A stretch of 64,000 nt of DNA, taken from the NCBI RefSeq assembly GCF_030227115.1, contig NZ_JASSUA010000001.1, forward strand, positions 2,108,001-2,172,000, written 5' to 3'. The DNA comes from Marinobacter sp. SS13-12 (GTDB taxonomy: Bacteria; Pseudomonadota; Gammaproteobacteria; Pseudomonadales; Oleiphilaceae). Under the pieces are notes generated by a model. The model saw nothing but the letters and a program-made list of their open reading frames with translations. It did not search any database and had not been told where the DNA came from. Every line of letters begins with the position of its first letter. Within the stretch, counting starts at the first letter, position 1. Below, in pieces: positions 36,627 to 45,627 of the stretch. Made by a program: the position numbers and the translations under genes.

Positions 36627-38114
36627 ATGGCTCTCGGTATCAACACTAACGTGGCTTCACTGTCTGCTCAGAATCAGTTGAGCGATTCGCAAAAAATGAA
36701 TGATCAGGCACTCGAGCGTCTCTCATCTGGTCTGCGTATTAACTCAGCCAAAGACGATGCCGCTGGTCTCGCGATCTCTACTCGTTTTCAGTCCCAGATT
36801 TCAGGCCTAAATGTGGCGCAGCGTAATGCCAATGATGGCATTTCTCTTGCGCAAACTGCAGAGGGGGCGCTGGACGAAATCACCAACAACCTGCAGCGCA
36901 TCCGCGAGCTGGCTGTTCAGTCCGCAAACGCTACCAATAGTGCCTCGGATCGAGCAGCGCTGAACCAAGAGGTAAGTCAACGAGTTGAAGAAATCGACCG
37001 CATTGCCTCTCAGACGTCTTTTAACGGGTTAAAAGTTCTGGATGGCAACTTTGGCGTAGCAGATTTTCAGGTTGGAGCTAATGCTGGCGAGACAATCTCT
37101 GTAAACCTCAGCCAAGGCGCTCGGGCAAACCAGATCGGCCAGATTGCAGAGGAAACTAGTGGCAGGGGCACCTTTGGCACTGCCTTGACCGGAACGGGCA
37201 CGATTCAAGTTGGCTCAGGCGAAACTTACAACATTGGCGGCTCTGTTGCGGGTACCGAGGCTGGCCAGTCTGTGAGCAGTGCCTATGCTAAAGCTGAAGC
37301 GATAAAGAGCGCAGGGATTTCGGGGTTGACTGCTGAGGCAGAGAATACGGCGACGTACGACATCGCAGCTGTTGTTGGTGATGACGCCGACTCTTACGCT
37401 TTGGATATCAACGGTGAAACGATATTCTCCACCACCGATCTAACCGCGGGCATTTCTGCTGAGCAGGTGAAGAATGCCATCAATGATGCATCAAGCAAGA
37501 CCGGCGTGACTGCTTCGTTGGACGGAGGAGCTCTGACCCTTACATCTGTCGATGGGCGTGACGTCACAGTGAATCAGGAGCTTACTGAAGGTGCTGGAAC
37601 CACGCCCGTTGCGGTTGCAGGTGGGCTTACTGTTGGCACAAACGATTCTGTGTTGGGAGCTACGGCTGGCGCAGTAGCGTCTGGCGCTAATACCAATGTT
37701 GGCACGGTTACGTTGAGCGCTTCTGAAGCGATTGAAATTACTGGAGATGGGGCAGCTCTGGGCTTCTCATCGGCTGGTTATGTGATTTCAAAGGATACGT
37801 CTACTCTCAGCAATGTTGATGTTAGCGATGTCTCGGGGGCCAATGACGCGATCAAGCGTATTGACTCGGCGCTGACCTCTGTCAATGGGTTGCGTGGTGA
37901 TCTTGGTGCGATCCAGAATCGATTTGAATCCACTATTGCAAACCTTGCAACAACTTCAGAAAACCTGAGTGCCGCCAACAGCCGTATCCTGGACGCCGAC
38001 TTCGCAGCAGAAACAGCGAAGCTGTCCAAGTCCCAGGTACTGCAGCAGGCCGGTATCTCGGTACTGGCACAGGCCAACGCGCGGCCTCAGCAGGTTCTGT
38101 CCCTCCTGCAGTAA
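36627..38114 (+). CDS. fliC: Flagellin (copy B)
   Basis: A 495-residue flagellin starting '[18 protein letters not shown]', with AAGGAGA six bases before the ATG; the frame is open further upstream but without a signal. N-terminal D0/D1 is nearly the same as in copy A ('[20 protein letters not shown]', '[14 protein letters not shown]'), and so is the C-terminus ('[16 protein letters not shown]' to 'QQVLSLLQ'). The middle ~250 residues differ and are rich in Ala/Thr/Gly. It is followed by flaG, fliD and fliS in the usual order. The two flagellins probably share a recent common ancestor but are expressed from different promoter types. Confidence 0.95.
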   Translation: MALGINTNVASLSAQNQLSDSQKMNDQALERLSSGLRINSAKDDAAGLAISTRFQSQISGLNVAQRNANDGISLAQTAEGALDEITNNLQRIRELAVQSANATNSASDRAALNQEVSQRVEEIDRIASQTSFNGLKVLDGNFGVADFQVGANAGETISVNLSQGARANQIGQIAEETSGRGTFGTALTGTGTIQVGSGETYNIGGSVAGTEAGQSVSSAYAKAEAIKSAGISGLTAEAENTATYDIAAVVGDDADSYALDINGETIFSTTDLTAGISAEQVKNAINDASSKTGVTASLDGGALTLTSVDGRDVTVNQELTEGAGTTPVAVAGGLTVGTNDSVLGATAGAVASGANTNVGTVTLSASEAIEITGDGAALGFSSAGYVISKDTSTLSNVDVSDVSGANDAIKRIDSALTSVNGLRGDLGAIQNRFESTIANLATTSENLSAANSRILDADFAAETAKLSKSQVLQQAGISVLAQANARPQQVLSLLQ

Positions 38115-38134
38115 TCGGGGCATAGCGGCACAAG

Positions 38135-38165
38135 CCGGGGCTTTTCTGATAAAGAGAAGCCCCGG
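38135..38165 (+). terminator. Stem-loop between flagellin copy B and flaG
   Basis: A 13-bp stem (CCGGGGCTTTTCT against its near complement, 12 of 13 paired) with a 5-nt loop, followed by only three T. It is probably a partial terminator that makes much flagellin message and less downstream message. Confidence 0.6.
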
Positions 38166-38198
38166 TTTAACGCCGTTTGAGGATAGCGAGGTAAAGCT

Positions 38199-38651
38199 AT
38201 GAATGACGTTAACCTGAACAGCCCGGATTTGAAGCTGGTTCGTTCCAGTGAACAGGCTCCGGTAAGGGCAATGTCGTCATCTCAGGCCGAAGGCAGGAGT
38301 GCCTCAGCCCAGGTAGCACCTTCATCGGCTGGCCGTTCGGACCGTGTGCAGTCTCCCAGTCAGGCCCCCAATCAGGCTGAGCAGCCTTCGAAAGCCGAGC
38401 GGCTCGAGACGCGCAACGAAGCCCGGCGGGAGCAACTGGATGACGCGGTGTCGCAACTGAACGATTTTGTTCAGACCGTCCAGCGGGATTTGCAGTTTGA
38501 GGTGGATAACGAACTGGGGCAGACGGTTGTGAAAGTAGTTGACCAGTCTACCCAGGAAGTTATTCGGCAGATTCCGGATGAAGTTGCATTGAGGTTGGCA
38601 GAAAACTTGCAGCAGGATGAACCGCTGACGTTGTTTAACATCAAGGTGTAG
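38199..38651 (+). CDS. flaG: FlaG family protein
   Basis: A 150-residue protein. The first ~80 residues are a polar Ser/Gln/Ala-rich, low-complexity region. The C-terminal ~65 residues ('LQFEVDNELGQTVVKVVDQS' to 'RQIPDEVALRLAENL') are the FlaG domain. FlaG influences flagellar filament length in polar flagellates; the biochemical role is poorly defined. It is placed between flagellin and fliD as in Pseudomonas and Vibrio. The upstream stem-loop suggests lower expression than flagellin. Confidence 0.9.
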   Translation: MNDVNLNSPDLKLVRSSEQAPVRAMSSSQAEGRSASAQVAPSSAGRSDRVQSPSQAPNQAEQPSKAERLETRNEARREQLDDAVSQLNDFVQTVQRDLQFEVDNELGQTVVKVVDQSTQEVIRQIPDEVALRLAENLQQDEPLTLFNIKV

Positions 38652-38794
38652 AGGCTTGCCGCTTTTCCCCTGATGTAAATGACGGACTTTCAGCACCGCC
38701 GCACCCGAGAGGGGCCGGCGGTGTTCTGCGTTTTGGGGAGATGGGCGGCAGGAGTGCTGGTTACGTGGTGTTACAAAAAAGCGGAAGTAATGGG

Positions 38795-38821
38795 CAAAGT
38801 TTTGCCGCCTTTTGCCGATAA
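38795..38821 (+). promoter_or_regulatory. Sigma-28 (FliA) promoter for fliD
   Basis: CAAA, 15 bases, GCCGATAA: a perfect -10 box and one mismatch in the -35 box. The predicted start is about 35 bases before the fliD ATG at 38864. Confidence 0.85.
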
Positions 38822-38863
38822 ACTGAACAGTATCGAATTTCGCCCCCTTGAGGAGGCATGGTT

Positions 38864-40855
38864 ATGGCAAGCATCTCATCGTTAGGTATTGGCTCAGGGG
38901 TTCTTAACTCGGACCTGGTGGATCAGTTGGTTGCTGCTGAACGCAAACCCACTGACACCCGTCTGACCCGGCAGACTCAGCAGAATGAGGCGCTTTTGTC
39001 TGCCTATGGCAAGCTCCGCAGTGCTGTAACCGAGCTGCGCCTGCCCATGCGCCAACTCAGCTCACCGGATAACCTGAAGGCCTTTTCTGCGTCCTCCTCC
39101 AATAGCGATATCGGGGTGTCAGTGGACAGCACCAAGGCCAGTCGGGGCACCTACAGCGTTGAGGTGACCAGTCTGGCATCTGCGCAGGCTCTGGCCTCCC
39201 AGGCGGTATTTGCAGACCGGGACTCGACCAGCGTTGGCCAGGGAACCCTGAAGCTTTCTGTGGGCGACAAGATCACCAACGTTACTATTGATAGCAGCAA
39301 TGATTCGTTGCAGGGGCTGGCGAATGCCATCAATGAATCCGATGCCGGGGTTTCCGCCGGTGTGATTGATACCGGCAACGGTTACCAGCTGGTGCTTTCT
39401 GCTGACGAGACCGGCACCGCCAACTCTGTCAGTATTTCTGTCAGTGGTGATAGCGGTGGCACCAATACCGATAACGAGGGACTTTCCCGCTTCGCCTTCA
39501 ACGACACTATGGACCCGGGCGCGGGCCTGCAGGAAACCATTGCTGCCAACGATGCGGTGATGAAGGTCAACGGCGTTGAAGTCACTCGCTCCTCCAACAC
39601 CTTCGAAAATGTGATCGATGGCCTCACCTTTGATGCCACGGCCCTCGGCACGTCGACTGTCAAGGTGGAGCAGGATCTGGGCGCGGTGGCGGATCGGGTT
39701 CAGGGCTTTGTCGACAAGTTCAATGCTTTGCAGTCCACCATCGACAGCCTTGCGGGCTTCAACGCAGAGTCGGGCACTGGCAGCTTGCTGACCGGTGATT
39801 CCACCGTTCGCAACATTCAGAACCAGCTGCGGAGCATTCTTACCCGTGTCGTGCCGGGTATGGAGAATGCCAGTATACGTAGCCTGGCGGATGTGGGTAT
39901 TACCACTGACTGGGAAACTGGCGGGCTCGAGTTTGACCGGGACAAGTTTGAAGAGCAGCTCAAGGCCAATCCGGACGATGTTACGGCGCTGTTCGCCGAG
40001 CAAGGCAGAGCCTCTGACGGCCAGGTTGAGTTTGTGCGCAGTGGCCTTGACACGGAACCGGGAAAATACGACATCAACGTGACTCAGGCGGCTACCCGTG
40101 GCCAGCTTGTGGGCGGCACTGCGTTGGGTAACAGTTTTGACATTACCGACACCAATGATGAGCTGGCCCTGACTGTAAACGGCGATATTACTGTGAATCT
40201 GGCGTTGACGCAGGGTACCTATGCCGATCAGCAAAGCATGCTGGACGAGATTCAGGCCCAGCTGGATTCCAATAATGCACTGAACGCGGCCGGTGTTTCG
40301 GTGCAGGCCGGGGTGGACGGCGCAGGCAACCTGAGCTTCACCTCTTCCAGCTATGGCAGTGAGTCCAGTGTTTCGCTGTCTTCTGCGGAAAATGCGGCTA
40401 CTTTCGGGCTGGACACCAATGCCAGTACCGATGGACTGGATGTGGCCGGCACTATCGATGGCAGGACAGCAGAGGGCGATGGCCAAGTCCTGTTTTTGTC
40501 CAGTGATAACGGTGGGGCATCCGGTCTGCAGGTCCGGATTCTGGGTGACCAGACTGGTGATCGTGGTTCCATCAACTTCATTGAAGGGGTTGGAGAGCGC
40601 ACCGTGGACCTGGTCACCAGCATGGTAGGTGCTGGTGGCGCCTTCGAATCCCGTACCGACAGTCTTAACCGGGAACTGGATCAGATTCAGGAAAGCCGCA
40701 CCAGGCTGGAAGAGCGGGTCGCAGCCTACCGGGAGCGCCTGGTGAGTCAGTTCAGCGCTGCAGATGCCCTGATTTCCCAGCTCAATAGTACCCGGGACTA
40801 CGTCACCCAGCAGCTTGCTGCATTGGCGCCACAGAACAATCGCAATAATAATTGA
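38864..40855 (+). CDS. fliD: Flagellar filament cap protein FliD
   Basis: A 663-residue hook-associated protein 2. The N-terminus 'MASISSLGIGSGVLNSDLVDQL' is typical. AGGAGG lies seven bases before the ATG at 38864 and only one base before an in-frame ATG at 38858, so 38864 is the start. FliD_N is at about 10-110, the variable central domains at 110-400, and the FliD_C coiled part ends 'LNSTRDYVTQQLAALAPQNN'. The pentameric cap folds flagellin at the filament tip. It is longer than many homologues (about 470 in Escherichia coli), due to the expanded middle. fliS follows after 36 nt. Confidence 0.93.
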   Translation: MASISSLGIGSGVLNSDLVDQLVAAERKPTDTRLTRQTQQNEALLSAYGKLRSAVTELRLPMRQLSSPDNLKAFSASSSNSDIGVSVDSTKASRGTYSVEVTSLASAQALASQAVFADRDSTSVGQGTLKLSVGDKITNVTIDSSNDSLQGLANAINESDAGVSAGVIDTGNGYQLVLSADETGTANSVSISVSGDSGGTNTDNEGLSRFAFNDTMDPGAGLQETIAANDAVMKVNGVEVTRSSNTFENVIDGLTFDATALGTSTVKVEQDLGAVADRVQGFVDKFNALQSTIDSLAGFNAESGTGSLLTGDSTVRNIQNQLRSILTRVVPGMENASIRSLADVGITTDWETGGLEFDRDKFEEQLKANPDDVTALFAEQGRASDGQVEFVRSGLDTEPGKYDINVTQAATRGQLVGGTALGNSFDITDTNDELALTVNGDITVNLALTQGTYADQQSMLDEIQAQLDSNNALNAAGVSVQAGVDGAGNLSFTSSSYGSESSVSLSSAENAATFGLDTNASTDGLDVAGTIDGRTAEGDGQVLFLSSDNGGASGLQVRILGDQTGDRGSINFIEGVGERTVDLVTSMVGAGGAFESRTDSLNRELDQIQESRTRLEERVAAYRERLVSQFSAADALISQLNSTRDYVTQQLAALAPQNNRNNN

Positions 40856-40891
40856 TGATTATTGCTTGAAAAGCGAATAAAGAGGTTACCT

Positions 40892-41293
40892 ATGAACGGT
40901 TTGCAGGCATACCAACGGGTCAACACCCAGACCAGCATCACTGATGCGGACCCACACAAGCTGATCCATCTTCTGTACAACGGCGCCCTGGAGCGCATCA
41001 ACATGGCCAAGGCCCGTGTGCAGGCGAAGGATTTCGAAGGCAAGGGCAAGCTGATTTCCAAGGCCATCGAGATCATCGGCGGCCTGCGGGGCTTCCTGGA
41101 TTTCGAAAAAGGCGGTGACCTGGCCGTTCGCCTGGAGTCACTCTACGACTACATGGAGCGCACCCTGTTTGAGGCCAACGCCAAGAACGACGTCGCCAAG
41201 CTTGACGAAGTGGCTGACCTGTTGCGGTCTATCAAAGACGGCTGGGACGGTATCCGCGAAGAGGCGACTTCGCTGCAACAGCAGGCGGTGTGA
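40892..41293 (+). CDS. fliS: Flagellin export chaperone FliS
   Basis: A 133-residue, mostly helical protein from ATG 40892, with AGAGGT upstream; upstream in-frame codons lack a signal. 'YQRVNTQTSITDADPHKLIHLLYNGALERI' is the FliS signature. It binds the C-terminus of flagellin in the cytoplasm and prevents early polymerisation. It is the last intact gene of the flagellar cluster. No fliT follows; instead a broken solute-binding-protein-like fragment is present. Confidence 0.93.
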   Translation: MNGLQAYQRVNTQTSITDADPHKLIHLLYNGALERINMAKARVQAKDFEGKGKLISKAIEIIGGLRGFLDFEKGGDLAVRLESLYDYMERTLFEANAKNDVAKLDEVADLLRSIKDGWDGIREEATSLQQQAV

Positions 41294-41298
41294 TTGCA

Positions 41299-41573
41299 GT
41301 TGGTCAGCCGGTTTCCGGTTTTGATACAGACGTTGTGAAGGTGCCGGTGAGCGCCATCAGCCAGGCAGTGGAGTTAATTTCACTGGGGCGGATTTCGGCG
41401 ATTCTGGCCAGAAGGGCGCGCTTTACATGTCCCGGGCCTCAAGCCGGCCAGAGGTCGCCCGCAAGTTCAGTGCAGCCATTGATGAGATGGAAGCTGACGG
41501 CGAGCTTCACCGTATTTTCTATAGCAACGCGGCCAGCGCCTACAAACACGACACCCTCCTTTCCGCCCAATAG
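41299..41573 (+). pseudogene. Frameshifted remnant of a periplasmic solute-binding protein (SBP_bac_3-like)
   Basis: Two overlapping frames read like one protein. The first gives 'DTDVVKVPVSAISQAVELIS'. After a frame change near 41370-41400 the second gives 'GDSGQKGALYMSRASSRPEV' and 'FSAAIDEMEADGELHRIF', ending in TAG at 41573. The last part resembles the C-terminal helix of family-3 solute-binding proteins ('ALDELKADGTLARI'). No start or signal peptide is left. It fills the gap between fliS and argG. Confidence 0.5.
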
Positions 41574-41648
41574 CCATTCCCCCCGCGGTCCCGTACAATA
41601 TGCGGCTTATTTTCGATACATCCATTCTGTTCAGTCTGGAGCAAGGGC

Positions 41649-42860
41649 ATGTCTGATATTAAAAAGGTGGTGCTGGCCTATTCCGGTGGCCTGGATACCT
41701 CGGTAATCGTTCGCTGGTTGCAGGATACCTATGAGTGTGAGGTGGTGACCTTTACCGCCGACATCGGCCAGGGTGAGGAAGTGGAGCCGGCGCGCACAAA
41801 GGCCAAGGCGCTGGGCGTCAAGGAAATCTACATCGAGGACCTGCGCGAGGAGTTCGTGCGCGATTACGTGTTCCCGATGTTCCGCGCCAATACCATCTAT
41901 GAAGGGGAGTACCTGCTCGGTACTTCAATTGCCCGCCCGCTGATCTCCCGTCGTCTGATTGAGATTGCCAATGAAACCGGCGCGGATGCGATTTCTCATG
42001 GCGCGACTGGCAAGGGCAATGATCAGGTTCGATTTGAGCTGGGTGCTTACGCGCTGAAGCCGGGAGTGAAGGTGATTGCGCCCTGGCGTGAGTGGGACCT
42101 GAACTCCCGCGAGAAGCTGCTGGCCTACTGCGACGAGCGCAACATTCCGGTGGAGAAGAAGAAGGGCAAGAGCCCGTACTCCATGGATGCCAACCTGCTG
42201 CACATTTCCTACGAAGGCATGAATCTGGAAGACCCCTGGGCGGAAGCCGAGGAAGATATGTGGCGCTGGAGTGTGTCTCCGGAAGCTGCGCCGGACACGC
42301 CGACTTACGTTGAAGTGACCTATGAAAAGGGCGATATCGTGGCCATTGATGGCCAGGAGATGAAGCCCCATGTCGTGCTGGAGACCCTGAACAAGCTGGC
42401 CGGTGACAATGGTATTGGTCGCCTGGATATTGTTGAGAACCGCTATGTGGGCATGAAGTCCCGCGGCTGCTACGAGACCCCGGGCGGTACCGTTATGCTG
42501 CGTGCCCATCGTGCCATTGAGTCCATTACTCTGGACCGGGAAGTGGCGCACTTGAAGGACAGCATCATGCCGCGCTATGCGGAGGTGATCTACAACGGTT
42601 ACTGGTGGTCGCCGGAGCGTGAGGCGCTGCAGGCGCTGATCGATCAGACCCAGACCTATGTGAATGGCACGGTGCGGTTGAAGCTTTATAAGGGCAATGT
42701 GGATGTGGTCGGGCGGAAGTCTGACGATTCGCTGTTTGATGAGAAGATTGCGACCTTTGAGGAAGATCAGGGGGCGTATGACCAGAAGGATGCTGAGGGC
42801 TTTATCAAGCTGAATGCCTTGCGCCTGCGTATTGCTGCTGGTAAGGGGCGCAAGCTTTAA
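41649..42860 (+). CDS. argG: Argininosuccinate synthase
   Basis: A 403-residue enzyme, the full length of the common short-type ArgG. '[19 protein letters not shown]' is the N-type ATP pyrophosphatase P-loop. '[28 protein letters not shown]' and '[14 protein letters not shown]' are further family blocks. It joins citrulline and aspartate using ATP in arginine synthesis. It is a single gene with a TACAAT-like -10 about 50 bases upstream. A long hairpin element follows 35 bases after the stop. Confidence 0.97.
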   Translation: MSDIKKVVLAYSGGLDTSVIVRWLQDTYECEVVTFTADIGQGEEVEPARTKAKALGVKEIYIEDLREEFVRDYVFPMFRANTIYEGEYLLGTSIARPLISRRLIEIANETGADAISHGATGKGNDQVRFELGAYALKPGVKVIAPWREWDLNSREKLLAYCDERNIPVEKKKGKSPYSMDANLLHISYEGMNLEDPWAEAEEDMWRWSVSPEAAPDTPTYVEVTYEKGDIVAIDGQEMKPHVVLETLNKLAGDNGIGRLDIVENRYVGMKSRGCYETPGGTVMLRAHRAIESITLDREVAHLKDSIMPRYAEVIYNGYWWSPEREALQALIDQTQTYVNGTVRLKLYKGNVDVVGRKSDDSLFDEKIATFEEDQGAYDQKDAEGFIKLNALRLRIAAGKGRKL

Positions 42861-42895
42861 AGTCTGGATCCGGGCCTGATGGGCTTGGAGTAGTC

Positions 42896-43001
42896 GCCAG
42901 GCAGGGACCGCTTTTCAGGACACGCTACGAGCACATCCATGTGCGCTTGACGTTGGCCATCCTTGGCCAACGACAGTCCTGAAAAGCGGTCCCTGCCTGG
43001 C
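42896..43001. repeat. Hairpin element, second family, copy 1 (26-bp perfect arms, 54-nt centre)
   Basis: Arms 42896-42921 and 42976-43001 are perfectly complementary over 26 bp (outer end GCCAGGCAGGGACC). The 54-nt centre shares GCACATCC, GCGCTTGA and GCCATCC with the centre of the element at 63199. It contains its own small hairpin (GTTGGCCA against TGGCCAAC). It lies between the convergent argG and AraC-type genes and could also stop transcription from both sides, though it lacks T-runs. Confidence 0.85.
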
Positions 43002-43083
43002 TTTCCAGAGCTTGGTATTGCCTGCCCCGAATTCCTTCACGTTCTTGAAAGCCGGCATTGGCCTTGATCGTTCTGGCCTTGGT

Positions 43084-44106
43084 TTATACCGCTTTTAACT
43101 GGCGGAACTCACCCGGGGTCTTTCCCGTTTCTGCTTTGAACTTCCTGTGGAACGATGTGGTTTCGCTGTAACCCAACCTCAACGCTATCTCCGGTATTCC
43201 CAGATCGCTATTGGCCAGGAAGTCTTCCGCCATGGCCTGCCTGACCTCGTCCAGTAACTGCTGATAGGAAACCCCTTCCTGGCTGAGTTTGCGCTGTAGT
43301 GTTCTGCTGGTCATGCCCAGGTGGTCGGCAACCATGTCCTGCCGGGTGATGCCATGCATGAGTTGTTTGCGGATGCTGTGTTTTACCCGGTGGGTGAGGG
43401 CGGTGTCGGTGTCCAGGGTGGCGAGTTGGCTCAGGGCGTGGGCTTCCAGTGTCTTTCGGAGGAGCGGGTCGGGCTGGCGTAAGGGGGTGTTCAGCAAGTC
43501 CTTGTGCAAAACGATCGCATCTTCACCGGCGCGGAATCGGACCGGGCAGCCCCAGCGTTCGGTGTAGGCGCTTTCCAGTTCGGGGCCGGGAGAGGGGTGT
43601 TCCAGGAGCACTTCCACCGGGGAGGCGGTGGTGTTGTCGGCCAGCCAGCGGGCGTAGTTGATCCAGGAGGCAAAAACGTTGTCCACCATGTGGGGCCGGA
43701 CGATCGGGTCGGTGTAGTTGCAGGCCCAGATCAGTTTGATGTGGTTGTCGCTGGCGGTGAGATGTGTCGTGCCCATGTCACCCACCAGTTTTTCAAAGGG
43801 CGCAATTCTCGTTACGGCTTCGCCAAGGGTTGCACAGCTCATGGTGATATATCCCAGAACGCTGTAGGACCCCGGCTGCACATAGTCCCCGGTTTCCAGA
43901 CCGAGAATGGAGTTGTTGGTTTCCTCTACCAAAAGTCGGATGAACGCCTGGAATTGCTCCCCGTTTAAACGCCCGTCGTCGGTTTTGAGAATCGACGAAT
44001 CAAGCCCGGCTTTTTGGAATAGCAAAACGGTATCAATGCCACGGGCATCGGCGGCGCGTACGTACTGTCTAAGGGCGGCAACGGAGGCGGTTCCGAGGGT
44101 TTTCAT
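43084..44106 (-). CDS. AraC-family transcriptional regulator (OruR-like)
   Basis: A 340-residue regulator. The N-terminal ~190 residues match the AraC-type 'arabinose-binding-like' domain of the OruR/ArgR-type group ('NSILGLETGDYVQPGSYSVLG'). The C-terminal ~100 residues hold the double helix-turn-helix ('DMVADHLGMTSRTLQRKLSQ', then 'EIALRLGYSETTSFHRKFK'). The usual closing 'FKAETGKTPGEFR' is present. It binds DNA near its target, but no target can be named from the window because both neighbours are convergent or separated. A terminator for an upstream minus-strand transcript lies 57 bases before its start. Confidence 0.9.
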   Translation of the reverse strand: MKTLGTASVAALRQYVRAADARGIDTVLLFQKAGLDSSILKTDDGRLNGEQFQAFIRLLVEETNNSILGLETGDYVQPGSYSVLGYITMSCATLGEAVTRIAPFEKLVGDMGTTHLTASDNHIKLIWACNYTDPIVRPHMVDNVFASWINYARWLADNTTASPVEVLLEHPSPGPELESAYTERWGCPVRFRAGEDAIVLHKDLLNTPLRQPDPLLRKTLEAHALSQLATLDTDTALTHRVKHSIRKQLMHGITRQDMVADHLGMTSRTLQRKLSQEGVSYQQLLDEVRQAMAEDFLANSDLGIPEIALRLGYSETTSFHRKFKAETGKTPGEFRQLKAV

Positions 44107-44162
44107 GGTTACGGCAACTTCTTGGGGTTATTGTTGGCAGAAGTATACCGGAGTTTGAAACG

Positions 44163-44307
44163 AAAAAAGCCAGCTAGAAAGCTGGCTTAAAAACAAGGAA
44201 AGAACGAAAGTGCCTGAAAAATTCGTTAATTCTGTGGACTCTCCCATTTAGCGGCGGAGGTACAACTCGGCTCCTCCGCCATGGGGGATACTGCTTGAAT
44301 CCACAAT
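44163..44307 (-). ncRNA. Candidate small RNA ending in a rho-independent terminator
   Basis: The minus strand from about 44307 to 44163 has nested pairing: TCCACA/TGTGGA arms at 44300-44305 and 44233-44238, then 44281-44287 with 44241-44247 (one wobble), then an 8-bp stem GGCGGAGG/CCTCCGCC at 44273-44280 and 44253-44260. It ends in a canonical terminator. A TATTCT -10-like box lies just upstream; no good -35 was seen. An 18-codon frame starts at the ATG inside the stem but has no ribosome site. No known RNA family was recognised. Confidence 0.35.
44167..44188 (-). terminator. Rho-independent terminator
   Basis: AAGCCAGC, loop, GCTGGCTT; on the minus strand it is followed by six T. It ends a minus-strand transcript just before the AraC-type gene: either the read-through from the gene at 44499 or the candidate small RNA. 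Confidence 0.85.
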
Positions 44308-44403
44308 TTCAGAATAGGGCTTTCGGGTGGGGAAGTCTGTTTGTGATGTGTGTCTTGGTGTTACGGAGTGTGTAGGCGGAATGGGGGAGCTGGTGGGGTG
44401 TTT

Positions 44404-44491
44404 TGTCGGATTACGGCTTCGCCTAATCCGACCTACGGGTGCCGAGGTCAGACAGGGGATGTAGGTCGGATTAGCGAAGCGTAATCCGACA
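44404..44491. repeat. REP doublet (-)(+)
   Basis: Minus copy 44404-44436 and plus copy 44461-44491, 24 bases apart. It lies directly behind the stop codon of the minus-strand response regulator gene at 44499. Confidence 0.93.
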
Positions 44492-44498
44492 ATCCAAG

Positions 44499-45470
44499 TT
44501 AAACCTTCTCCCCAATCTCCGGCCTGGTCTCCGTAAACCGTCGCGTCTCATACGCATCCACCAACCCCTGAACCGCCGCCCGCTCCATCTCCTGCACGGA
44601 TGGCGTACCATTCTGGGCATCCGCCCGGCAAAGCACCATGCCGGCTTCAACGGATATATAACCTGCGGTGGTCTTCAGGGCCTTGTGGTTAATCCCATCA
44701 AACACCCGGCGAAACGCCGTTGTGGAGCAATGGTCACTGTTGGGAAAGTGGGCAATGATGGCGTACTGGTTGTCGCCAGCACGGCAAAGGGAGTCCATGG
44801 GGCGGATCAAGTGGCTGAGGCGGCGGGCGATGCCCACGGCCAGTTCGCTCATCACTGAAGGCGCATGCTTGCGCTTGAGCTCCTGCCAGTTACGGATGCC
44901 ACAAAGCACGTAGGCTGAGGCCCCGCCGCGGGATTCAGCCTGGCGCAGACACTTGCCAAGCTTGTCGCGGGAGTAGCGGTTGTTGCACAGGCCGGTTTCC
45001 AGATCAATGATGCTGCTGTTCTCCAGCTCCCGGTTGTTCTCGATCAGCAGGGAATTGGCTTTCAGGAGCGTATTCTGGCGGTCTGCCATGCGGTCGGCAG
45101 CGAAGATCCGGGGGATCAGCTGTTTGGTCATGTCCGACTTGTAGATGAAATCATCAACGCCGCGGTCGAAGGCTTCAGACAGGGCTTCCACACTCTCGCG
45201 GGCGGTGAGCAGGATTACATAGGTATAGTGGTTGTTCTGCTCGTCCTGCTGGCGTACCTGGTCGGTGAGCTCCAGCCCGTCCATCTCCGGCATCAGCCAG
45301 TCAGCAATCAGCACGCTCACCGGGCGCTGGTCGATAAACTCGAGCGCGGCGGGTGCATTGTTAGCGATTCGCACGTCGCGGTATCCTGCATTGCGGAGGG
45401 TGCGGCCTACCACCATGCTGCTGAATTTTGCGTCGTCTACCACGAGAATGGGAAGGTCAAGATTTGGCAT
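44499..45470 (-). CDS. Response regulator with a degenerate GGDEF domain
   Basis: A 323-residue protein. The N-terminal receiver has Asp12/Asp13 ('VVDDAKF') and the phosphoacceptor Asp57 in 'IADWLMPEMDG'. A coiled linker (about 125-150, 'LLKANSLLIENNRELENSSI') leads to a GGDEF-fold domain ('IDLETGLCNNRYSRDKL'). The catalytic GGDEF is replaced by AGDNQ, so it should not make cyclic di-GMP. It may bind GTP or a partner protein instead. It is a single minus-strand gene, divergent from yajQ, whose product belongs to a c-di-GMP-binding family, which is suggestive but not proof of a link. Confidence 0.88.
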   Translation of the reverse strand: MPNLDLPILVVDDAKFSSMVVGRTLRNAGYRDVRIANNAPAALEFIDQRPVSVLIADWLMPEMDGLELTDQVRQQDEQNNHYTYVILLTARESVEALSEAFDRGVDDFIYKSDMTKQLIPRIFAADRMADRQNTLLKANSLLIENNRELENSSIIDLETGLCNNRYSRDKLGKCLRQAESRGGASAYVLCGIRNWQELKRKHAPSVMSELAVGIARRLSHLIRPMDSLCRAGDNQYAIIAHFPNSDHCSTTAFRRVFDGINHKALKTTAGYISVEAGMVLCRADAQNGTPSVQEMERAAVQGLVDAYETRRFTETRPEIGEKV

Positions 45471-45627
45471 TGTTATCTACTACTCACCAGTCCATTGTCA
45501 GATGCGGTGCCGCCCCGGTCTTGGTATGCTTTGGCACCTTATAAAACCAGAGTGCAACCAGAAGGGCTCCAGTATAGCGTTTTGTGCGTGCCCTGACGCG
45601 GATAATTGTAAAAAGTGAGAACCCACC

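Noticed and set aside
39119-40486. Minus-strand frame of 455 codons inside fliD
   Set aside because: It has no start signal and a His/Gly/Arg-rich composition typical of antisense frames; fliD on the plus strand is complete.
41290-41706. 138-codon plus-strand frame running from fliS into argG
   Set aside because: It joins part of the solute-binding-protein remnant to an out-of-frame read of the argG start; not a real gene.
42896-43001. Hairpin after argG as a simple transcription terminator
   Set aside because: There are no T-runs on either side, the spacer is 54 nt, and a related element occurs between purE and purK.
44235-44289. 18-codon frame 'MAEEPSCTSAAKW...' on the minus strand as a small peptide gene
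   Set aside because: It has no ribosome site and its ATG is buried in a stable stem; the structured-RNA reading explains the bases better.
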